DNA of 58,646 nucleotides from Syntrophobacteraceae bacterium (lineage in GTDB: Bacteria > Desulfobacterota > Syntrophobacteria > Syntrophobacterales > Syntrophobacteraceae): positions 1 to 58,646 of the forward strand of contig JARLHO010000007.1 in assembly GCA_031292215.1 (NCBI GenBank), written 5' to 3'. Below, piece by piece: positions 52,871-58,646 of the stretch. Below the pieces are notes generated by a model. It was not told the origin of the DNA, ran no database searches, and saw only the letters and a list, made by a program, of their open reading frames with translations. The number at the start of each line of letters is the position of its first letter. Positions within the stretch are counted from its first letter, which is position 1. A program made the translations under genes and the position numbers.

Positions 52871-54433
52871 GTGAATCGGAGTAAATGGCTGCATGTGGGT
52901 GAGGTGCTCGGGGTGAACGCCGCCAACTATCCGGATAAACTTGGATGGCAGGACAGGAAAAAAGAGTTCACCTTTTCGCAATGGAACGACAGGGCCCGCC
53001 GTTTTGCAAACGGTTTGCAATCGTTGGGCGTGGGGTTCCAGGAACGGTTTGGAGTCATCTCGTATAACCGCGGGGAGTGGATGGATTTTTACGCGGGGTG
53101 CGCCAAGGGCGGACAGGTGATCGTGCCGATCATGTTTCGCCTGGCGGGGCCCGAAATCGAATACATCGTAAACCACTCCGAGTGTAAATGCATGATTGTC
53201 GAGTCGCCGTTCGTGGAACTCATCGACTCGATCAAAAAGAGGCTGCCGGCAAAGACCTATATCTACCTCGGAGACGGCCCGACCCCCGAGGGGTACATCG
53301 CTTATGAGGACATGCTACAGGAGAGTTCTCCTTTGGAGCCGGCCGGCAAAACGAGCGGGGAAGACGTCTGGCACATCATGTACACCTCCGGCACCACGGG
53401 ACGGCCAAAGGGGGTGGTGCGAACCCACGAGGCCACCATGGCGCACTACATGCTCAGTAGCATCAACATGGCCGTTAGGCCAACGGACAAGGTCATGCTG
53501 GTCATGCCCATGTGCCATGTCAATTCGATCTTTTATTCCTTCCCCTATTCGCTGCTTACGGCCCCGGTCTTTATTTACGACAAGCCAAGCTTTGACCCCG
53601 CAGATCTTTTGGGCTGCATCGACACGTACCGGATAACCTTTACTTCTCTTGTGCCCACCCATTACAGCATGCTCCTCGACCTGCCGGACGAGATCAAAGG
53701 CAAGGCGGACGTCTCCTCGGTTCGGCAGTTATTGATCTCGTCGGCCCCCGCCTCCCGGCAGTTAAAGCTCGCCATCATGGAGTATTTCTCAAACGCTGAG
53801 CTTTGGGAGGCCTACGGGTGCACCGAGGGGGGACTGGCGACCATGCTCCGGCCAGAGGACCAGTTCAAAAAACTTGGCTCCATCGGGAGGGAAGCCTTCG
53901 GGGTGGATCGTATAAAACTTCTTGACGCAGACCGGCGGGAGGTTGGAGACGAAGAGGTGGGAGAGCTTTTCTACCGGGGCCCCTGCATTTTCAAGGAGTA
54001 CTTAAAAGATCGGCAAAAGACCGAGGAAGCCTTCGAGGGCGAGTGGTTTTCGGCCGGCGACATGGCGGTGCGGGACTCTGAGGGCTATTACACGCTGGTG
54101 GACAGAAAGGCCAATATGATCATTACGGGGGGGGAAAACGTCTATCCTTCCGAGGTCGAAAACGTCCTTAGGTCACACCCGGCGGTAAGAGAGGCCGCGG
54201 TTATCGGGGTCCCGGACAGCAAATGGGGGGAAGCGATAAAGGCCGTGATCGTTGTAAATGACGGGTTTGAGGCAGGCGAGGCCCTGGGGCGCGAGATTAT
54301 CGAGTCCTGCCGGGGGAGCATAGCCGGGTATAAACTGCCCAAAAGCGTGGAGTTCATAAAGGAGCAGGATATGCCCAGAACGGCCACGGGAAAAATTCTC
54401 CACCGTGTGATCAAGGGGCGCTTTAGCGGCTAG
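52871..54433 (+). CDS. Acyl-CoA synthetase (AMP-forming)
   Basis: 520 residues of the ANL superfamily. P-loop YTSGTTGRPKG lies at about 172-182, the adenylate motif YGCTEGG at about 317, the hinge/aspartate GEWFSAGDMAV at about 398, and the C-terminal RTATGKILH with the catalytic lysine near 508. GTG start with AGGAGG upstream is strong. It probably activates an aliphatic or aromatic acid. It forms a block with the PaaK-type ligase 98 bp downstream and the IclR regulator upstream. Confidence 0.88.
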   Translation: MNRSKWLHVGEVLGVNAANYPDKLGWQDRKKEFTFSQWNDRARRFANGLQSLGVGFQERFGVISYNRGEWMDFYAGCAKGGQVIVPIMFRLAGPEIEYIVNHSECKCMIVESPFVELIDSIKKRLPAKTYIYLGDGPTPEGYIAYEDMLQESSPLEPAGKTSGEDVWHIMYTSGTTGRPKGVVRTHEATMAHYMLSSINMAVRPTDKVMLVMPMCHVNSIFYSFPYSLLTAPVFIYDKPSFDPADLLGCIDTYRITFTSLVPTHYSMLLDLPDEIKGKADVSSVRQLLISSAPASRQLKLAIMEYFSNAELWEAYGCTEGGLATMLRPEDQFKKLGSIGREAFGVDRIKLLDADRREVGDEEVGELFYRGPCIFKEYLKDRQKTEEAFEGEWFSAGDMAVRDSEGYYTLVDRKANMIITGGENVYPSEVENVLRSHPAVREAAVIGVPDSKWGEAIKAVIVVNDGFEAGEALGREIIESCRGSIAGYKLPKSVEFIKEQDMPRTATGKILHRVIKGRFSG

Positions 54434-54531
54434 GGTTCAGGAAAGCTCCCGGTGGGTCGGATAGAGCGGCTGGCCGCCCTCGGGCCGCCATCCCTGTTTT
54501 TTACTTCAACGGAAAAAGAGGAGACGCGCAA

Positions 54532-55833
54532 ATGGTCTGGAATAAAGAGTTCGAGTGTATGTCCCCTGAAGATTTGCAAAGATTCCAGTTGAAGAAATTA
54601 AACGAAACGATTCTTTGGTTGTATGAATTGGTCCCGCCATACCGAAAAAAACTAGAGGAGGCGAGCATACGCTCTGAGGGCATAAAGAGGCTGGAGCAAC
54701 TGCAGGAACTCCCGTTTACCGTAAAGGGCGATCTCATGGAAAATTATCCTTTCGGTCTGTGCGCGTTGCCGTTAAAGGATGTGGTGAGAGTGCACGCATC
54801 GTCTGGGACCACGGGAAAACCGATAACCGGCCCCTATACCGCCAGGGACATGGATCATTGGACCGAATGCATGGCACGGGTCATTTGGGCGGCGGGGGTA
54901 AGGGAAGACGACATATTTCAAAACGCCTTCGGCCACGGCCTGTTTACGGGCGGCATGGGGTTCCACCAGGGGGCGACCCGTATCGGCTGCACGGTCGTTC
55001 CGACAAGTTCGGGGATGACCGAGAGGCAGATACTTCTCATGAAAGACTTCGGGGCCGATGCCCTGGGGTGCACGCCTTCGTATGCTCTCACAATCGCTGA
55101 GAGGGCCGAAGAAATAGGGATGCCGATAAAAGATCTAAAGCTTCGGGTGGGCCTTTTCGGAGCGGAGCCGTGGACGAACGCCATGCGCTCGGAAATAGAG
55201 GAGCGGATGGGAATAAAGGCCACCAATAATTACGGGCTGACCGAACTGGGCGGGCCGGGGACGGGCTTTGAGTGCATCGAGGCAAGGGACGGCATGCATA
55301 TAAACGAGGACCATTTCATCGCCGAGATAATCGATCCTCTCACCCACAAAGTCCTTGCGCTGGGCGAGACGGGGGAACTGGTGCTTACCGCCGTACAAAG
55401 GCGGGCGATGCCGCTTCTTCGCTTTCGCACCAAAGACATAACCAGCCTTACGCGAGAAAAATGCGCCTGCGGCAGGACCCTGGTCAAGATGGGACGAATC
55501 GTCGGCAGGACCGACGACATGCTGATCATAAACGGGGTAAACGTATTTCCTTCTCAGATCGAATCGCTTCTAAAAGACATCCCGGAAGTGGAAATGCAGT
55601 ATCTGCTGGTTGTTCGCAAGAAAAAACACCTCGATGAATTAAGCCTCAGGGTGGAAGCCCGGAAGGAAGTCTACGAGGCCGGCCGGGAGAAAATCGCTTG
55701 GGTCGAACGAAAGATCGATAACCACATCAAGGGAATTATGGGCATCCACGTGGTTGTGGAACTGGCCGCTCCCAAGGCCCTTAAGCGAAGCGAAGGCAAA
55801 GCGGTGCGCGTAATAGACGAACGGCCGAAGTGA
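54532..55833 (+). CDS. Phenylacetate-CoA ligase-type enzyme (PaaK family)
   Basis: 433 residues. It shows the short PaaK-type ANL fold: ASSGTTGKPITGPYT (P-loop), FGHGLFTGGMGFHQGA, a YGLTELGGPG adenylate motif and GRTDDMLIINGVNVFPSQIE in the hinge. A cysteine pair CACG lies before it. PaaK homologues activate phenylacetate, or other aryl or indole acids, in anaerobes; the substrate is not defined. The previous acyl-CoA synthetase is on the same strand. Confidence 0.85.
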   Translation: MVWNKEFECMSPEDLQRFQLKKLNETILWLYELVPPYRKKLEEASIRSEGIKRLEQLQELPFTVKGDLMENYPFGLCALPLKDVVRVHASSGTTGKPITGPYTARDMDHWTECMARVIWAAGVREDDIFQNAFGHGLFTGGMGFHQGATRIGCTVVPTSSGMTERQILLMKDFGADALGCTPSYALTIAERAEEIGMPIKDLKLRVGLFGAEPWTNAMRSEIEERMGIKATNNYGLTELGGPGTGFECIEARDGMHINEDHFIAEIIDPLTHKVLALGETGELVLTAVQRRAMPLLRFRTKDITSLTREKCACGRTLVKMGRIVGRTDDMLIINGVNVFPSQIESLLKDIPEVEMQYLLVVRKKKHLDELSLRVEARKEVYEAGREKIAWVERKIDNHIKGIMGIHVVVELAAPKALKRSEGKAVRVIDERPK

Positions 55834-55957
55834 GCGGGGATTGATTGCGCCTCTTTGGGACTTGAGTTCTGCAATCTCTGTATTATCATAGCCAGACTCA
55901 GTGGCTGAAAAAATATTCGTACATCCGGATTGCAGGCAAAATCCCAAGGAGGCTCGG

Positions 55958-56713
55958 ATGCTCTTGATTGAAGACTTGCAGGTGGAACTCGGCGGGAAAG
56001 TCCTGCTAAAAGACATACATCTCGAGATTAAGCCCGGAGAAACGCACATCCTCTTCGGACCCAACGGTTCAGGCAAGACGTCTCTTCTTATGACCATGAT
56101 GGGATATCCTCAGTATGTGGTGAAGAGGGGCAAAATCACTTTCAAGGGCGTGGATATTACCCATGCCCCCATAGACGAGCGCGCCCGCCTGGGTATAGGC
56201 ATGTCCTATCAGCGGCCGCCCACGATAAACGGGCTAAAGACACGGCAGATGATCGATATCTGCGCAAAAAACAAGGTGGACGCAGAGCAGATGGCCAGAT
56301 CCCTAAATTTTGCCGAATTTCTCGATAGAGATCTCAACTCCGGTTTTTCGGGGGGCGAGATTAAGCGCTCGGAGCTTCTGCAGTTGAAAGCGCAGGACCC
56401 GGACCTCATTATGTTCGACGAACCGGAATCGGGCGTGGATATCGAAAATATGGCGCTCATCGGGAAAACGATCGCCAAGCTGCTCGAAAAGGATTTCGCC
56501 CGGGAGCCGATTGCATCCGTTGTGCAGGCGCGCAAAAACAGGACCAAGATGGGGCTTATCATCACCCACACGGGCTATATCCTCGACTATGTGCCCGCGG
56601 ACAAGGGGCAGGTGCTCTACGAAGGGGTTCTGGCCTGCGCGGGGAACCCCCGGGAAATCTTCCAGTGCATCGGGTCGGCGGGATATGAGGAGTGCGTAAA
56701 ATGCAACATCTAG
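55958..56713 (+). CDS. sufC: SufC-type iron-sulfur assembly ATPase
   Basis: 251 residues from ATG 55958, which has AGGAGG 7 nt upstream (an earlier GTG at 55901 lacks it). Walker A GPNGSGKTS lies at 34-42, the ABC signature FSGGEIKRSEL at 130-140, and Walker B IMFDEPESGVD with the switch histidine in LIITHTGY. It drives the SufB scaffold. The C-terminus ends in a CVKC pair, not usual for classical SufC. The gene overlaps sufB by 13 bp, fitting the two-gene SMS-type SUF system described in anaerobes and archaea. Confidence 0.88.
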   Translation: MLLIEDLQVELGGKVLLKDIHLEIKPGETHILFGPNGSGKTSLLMTMMGYPQYVVKRGKITFKGVDITHAPIDERARLGIGMSYQRPPTINGLKTRQMIDICAKNKVDAEQMARSLNFAEFLDRDLNSGFSGGEIKRSELLQLKAQDPDLIMFDEPESGVDIENMALIGKTIAKLLEKDFAREPIASVVQARKNRTKMGLIITHTGYILDYVPADKGQVLYEGVLACAGNPREIFQCIGSAGYEECVKCNI

Positions 56714-57927
56714 ATGATATTGAAAAAAAAGCCCGGACCGCTTTGGACAAAAAAGCTTTGTTCGGAGCCGACCTGGATCTGGCGGGCTACGACAGGTCCC
56801 TTGTGCCCCACAAGTACCTGGCAGATGACGAGATGTGCGCGCTGCCCGAAGAGGATCGGAAGCGGCTGCTGATGTCGGGCCTTGACGTGACCGGCAAAGG
56901 CAGGGGGGGCACCTACGTCCAGAAGGACACAACGGTCATCCACTGTCACAGCATGCAGGACGGCGTGGAAGTGATGCCCGTAAAAACGGCGCTCGAAAAG
57001 CACGACTGGGTAAAGGATTATTTCTGGAAGCTCGCTTCGGCGGACCAGGACAAGTATACGGCTTCAGCTGCCCTGGAGCTCCACGACGGGTATGTGATCC
57101 GGGCTCTTCCCGGCAGCAAGAGCATCTATCCGATACAGGCCTGCCTCTACATCGAAAAGGAAAACCTGCAGCAAAACGTCCATAACCTCATTGTCGTCGA
57201 AGAGGGGGCCGAGCTCCATATCATCACGGGCTGCGCCACGGCGCCCAATATGAAAAGGGGCGTCCACGTCGGCATATCCGAGTTTTTCGTAAAGAAGAAC
57301 GCAAAACTTAGCTTTACGATGATACACAACTGGGCCGAAGAAATGGACGTTCGCCCCCGTTCGGTTGCAAGGGTCGAGGAAGGGGGCGTCTTCATAAACA
57401 ATTACATCTGCATGAAACCGGTGCGCTCCATTCAGATGTACCCGGTCACCTATCTTGCGGGAGAAGGCGCGACCGCAATGTTCTACAGCATAATCGTAGG
57501 CGCCCCGGGCTCAAACTTCGATGTGGGCGGCCGCATGATTTTGCAAAAACCGGGCTGCCGGGCCGAAATCGTACAAAGGGCCATCAGCAACGGGGCAGAT
57601 GTTATGAACCGGGGACACCTGATCGGGGAAGCAACAGGGATCAAGGCGCACCTGGAATGCAAGGGGCTTCTTCTAAACGGGGGCTCCATAGACTCGATCC
57701 CGCAGCTTTCGGCCTACGCCGAAGGAGTCGATATGTCCCATGAGGCGGCCGTTGGCAAGGTGGCCCAGGAAGAAATCCACTATCTCATGTCCAGGGGGCT
57801 TAGCGAGCAGGAAGCCGTGTCGACGATTGTGCGGGGGTTTTTGAACATCGATATCAAGGGCCTTCCTCCGATGCTAAAGGCCGAGATCGATAAGGCGATC
57901 GACACCAGCAACAAAGACGCGCTGTAA
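56701..57927 (+). CDS. sufB: SufB/SufD-family scaffold protein
   Basis: 408 residues from ATG 56701 (GAGGAG 9 nt upstream). The right-handed beta-helix core and C-terminal segments are SufB/D-like: CKGLLLNGGSIDSIPQLSAY, VDMSHEAAVGKVAQEEIHYL and MSRGLSEQEAVSTIVRGF. It partners the preceding SufC and should assemble 4Fe-4S clusters. There is no SufD or SufS next to it, so one protein probably serves as both B and D. The supply of sulfur may come from elsewhere. Confidence 0.86.
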   Translation: MQHLDDIEKKARTALDKKALFGADLDLAGYDRSLVPHKYLADDEMCALPEEDRKRLLMSGLDVTGKGRGGTYVQKDTTVIHCHSMQDGVEVMPVKTALEKHDWVKDYFWKLASADQDKYTASAALELHDGYVIRALPGSKSIYPIQACLYIEKENLQQNVHNLIVVEEGAELHIITGCATAPNMKRGVHVGISEFFVKKNAKLSFTMIHNWAEEMDVRPRSVARVEEGGVFINNYICMKPVRSIQMYPVTYLAGEGATAMFYSIIVGAPGSNFDVGGRMILQKPGCRAEIVQRAISNGADVMNRGHLIGEATGIKAHLECKGLLLNGGSIDSIPQLSAYAEGVDMSHEAAVGKVAQEEIHYLMSRGLSEQEAVSTIVRGFLNIDIKGLPPMLKAEIDKAIDTSNKDAL

Positions 57928-57959
57928 GGCAGAGGCAAAAACACGCAGGGTCTTTTGAA

Positions 57960-57981
57960 GCGGACCCCCTTTTCAGTCCGC
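57960..57981. terminator. Hairpin after sufB
   Basis: GCGGAC, a 10-nt loop and GTCCGC form a 6-bp stem 33 bp after the sufB stop. No clear T-run follows on the plus strand, so a terminator role is weakly supported. Confidence 0.3.
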
Positions 57982-58069
57982 CGATAGGTTTCTATCTTAT
58001 CCGGTAGTACCGGTGAGAGTTTTTGGACGGGGGGGCGGTGCATAAAGGCTTAAACTTTGGAGGATGGAC

Positions 58070-58453
58070 ATGGATTTAAAGGATTACTTTGAAAATAACC
58101 AGGGGCTCGGGGTCTTGTCCACTGCGGACGCCGAGGGCAATGTGAACGCGGCCGTCTACTCGCGGCCCCATTTTATGGAGGACGGCGCCCTGGCATTCAT
58201 TATGCCGGACCGGCTCACTCATCGCAATCTCACAACCAACCCCCATGCGGCTTACCTTTTTCGGGAAAACGGCCCCGGCTATAAGGGCAAAAGGCTCTAT
58301 CTGGCCAAGATCCGGGAAGAAGCTGACGGCGAACTCGTCGATGCGCTACGAAGAAAAGTCTACCCTCCGGAGGTCGAGGAAAAGTTTGGACCCAGGTCGG
58401 TTGTCATATTTACAATCGAAAAGGTGCTTCCTCTCGTTGGAACGGGAGAATAG
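58070..58453 (+). CDS. Pyridoxamine 5'-phosphate oxidase-like flavin-binding protein
   Basis: 127 residues, the split-barrel fold used for FMN or heme binding. The family opening is FENNQGLGVLSTADAEGNVN, with AAVYSRPHFMEDGALAFIMP and a TNPHAAYLF segment. ATG 58070 is preferred over 58064 because GGAGG lies 7 nt upstream of it. It is not a true PdxH by size. It may act as a general flavin reductase or detoxifying oxidase. Confidence 0.75.
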   Translation: MDLKDYFENNQGLGVLSTADAEGNVNAAVYSRPHFMEDGALAFIMPDRLTHRNLTTNPHAAYLFRENGPGYKGKRLYLAKIREEADGELVDALRRKVYPPEVEEKFGPRSVVIFTIEKVLPLVGTGE

Positions 58454-58506
58454 GGACAAACTCCAACCGGTGCTCCTCGGGGTAAGCTATCGCGGGTAGT
58501 GTGAAC

Positions 58507-58646
58507 GTAACCGTTCACCGCCGAGTTAAGCTTTGCCTCCGCTCTGAAAAAGAACCTGCCCCCGCGTGGACGGAGAAGGAAGCAATAAGAGGCTTCGCCA
58601 ATCGGGCGTCCGAAGGCGCAGCCCTTTCGACCGGCCGTCGTCTCCC
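58507..58646. repeat. Dispersed 140-bp repeat, copy 2 (runs off the window)
   Basis: Identical at 139 of 140 positions to 14381-14520, same orientation. The window ends inside the repeat, so the true length is unknown. Nothing else is recognised in the 193 bp after the oxidase-like gene. Confidence 0.9.

Overview
The window looks like a chromosomal stretch of an anaerobic, G+C-moderate Gram-negative bacterium, most plausibly a deltaproteobacterium (Desulfobacterota, Syntrophobacter/Syntrophus-like). The reasons are lipoproteins and OmpA-type proteins, a deltaproteobacterial-style chemoreceptor, a late menaquinone gene pair of futalosine-pathway type, a two-gene SufC/SufB iron-sulfur system, several acyl-CoA ligases, and many short dispersed intergenic hairpin repeats. 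This placement is inferred from gene content only.

Layout. 1-9.8 kb: a heptamer-based minisatellite, then a minus-strand series (malonyl-CoA synthetase-like enzyme, rnhA, DHH phosphoesterase, tRNA-Gly with its terminator, two copies of a roughly 380-bp non-coding element, a B12-type radical SAM protein, priA, and a degenerate M23 protein). 10-13.4 kb: a plus-strand operon (nucleoside phosphorylase, ligA, acyP, small membrane protein). 13.4-15.2 kb: a graveyard with a relaxase tail, a dispersed repeat, head-to-head toxin/antitoxin stubs and a clean 134-bp MITE. 15.3-21.8 kb: pyrE, YhcC-type radical SAM, an OmpA lipoprotein, a fused RsmG-SPOUT rRNA methyltransferase, a pseudouridine synthase, a lipoprotein and surE. 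21.8-25.5 kb: motA, zinc-ribbon motB and a pseudo-receiver/TPR protein. 25.5-29.4 kb: a triple repeat, a baeRF protein, and the NfeD/stomatin pair. 29.4-38.6 kb: gyrB-gyrA-gpsA and a chemoreceptor.

38.7-50.4 kb is the accessory-rich part. An AAA ATPase/DUF4276 pair (anti-phage-like architecture) has both genes broken by frameshifts. It is followed by the mqnP-mqnL pair, an unknown membrane-anchored protein and an alpha/beta-hydrolase lipoprotein. A truncated and an intact copy of an FMN-dependent alpha-hydroxy-acid oxidoreductase gene flank an apparently intact restriction-modification island (vsr, PD-(D/E)XK endonuclease, cytosine-C5 methyltransferase). 50.6-58.5 kb is a plus-strand block: IclR regulator with a palindromic operator candidate, a ketopantoate-reductase-like enzyme, a 32-unit heptamer minisatellite, an acyl-CoA synthetase, a PaaK-type ligase, sufC-sufB and a flavin-binding oxidase-like protein. 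The window closes in a repeat that is 139/140 identical to one at 14.4 kb.

No large new system is evident. The most notable items are the decayed AAA/DUF4276 pair, the duplicated gene bracketing the R-M island, the RsmG-SPOUT fusion, the MITE with perfect terminal repeats and target duplication, and the duplicated structured non-coding element.
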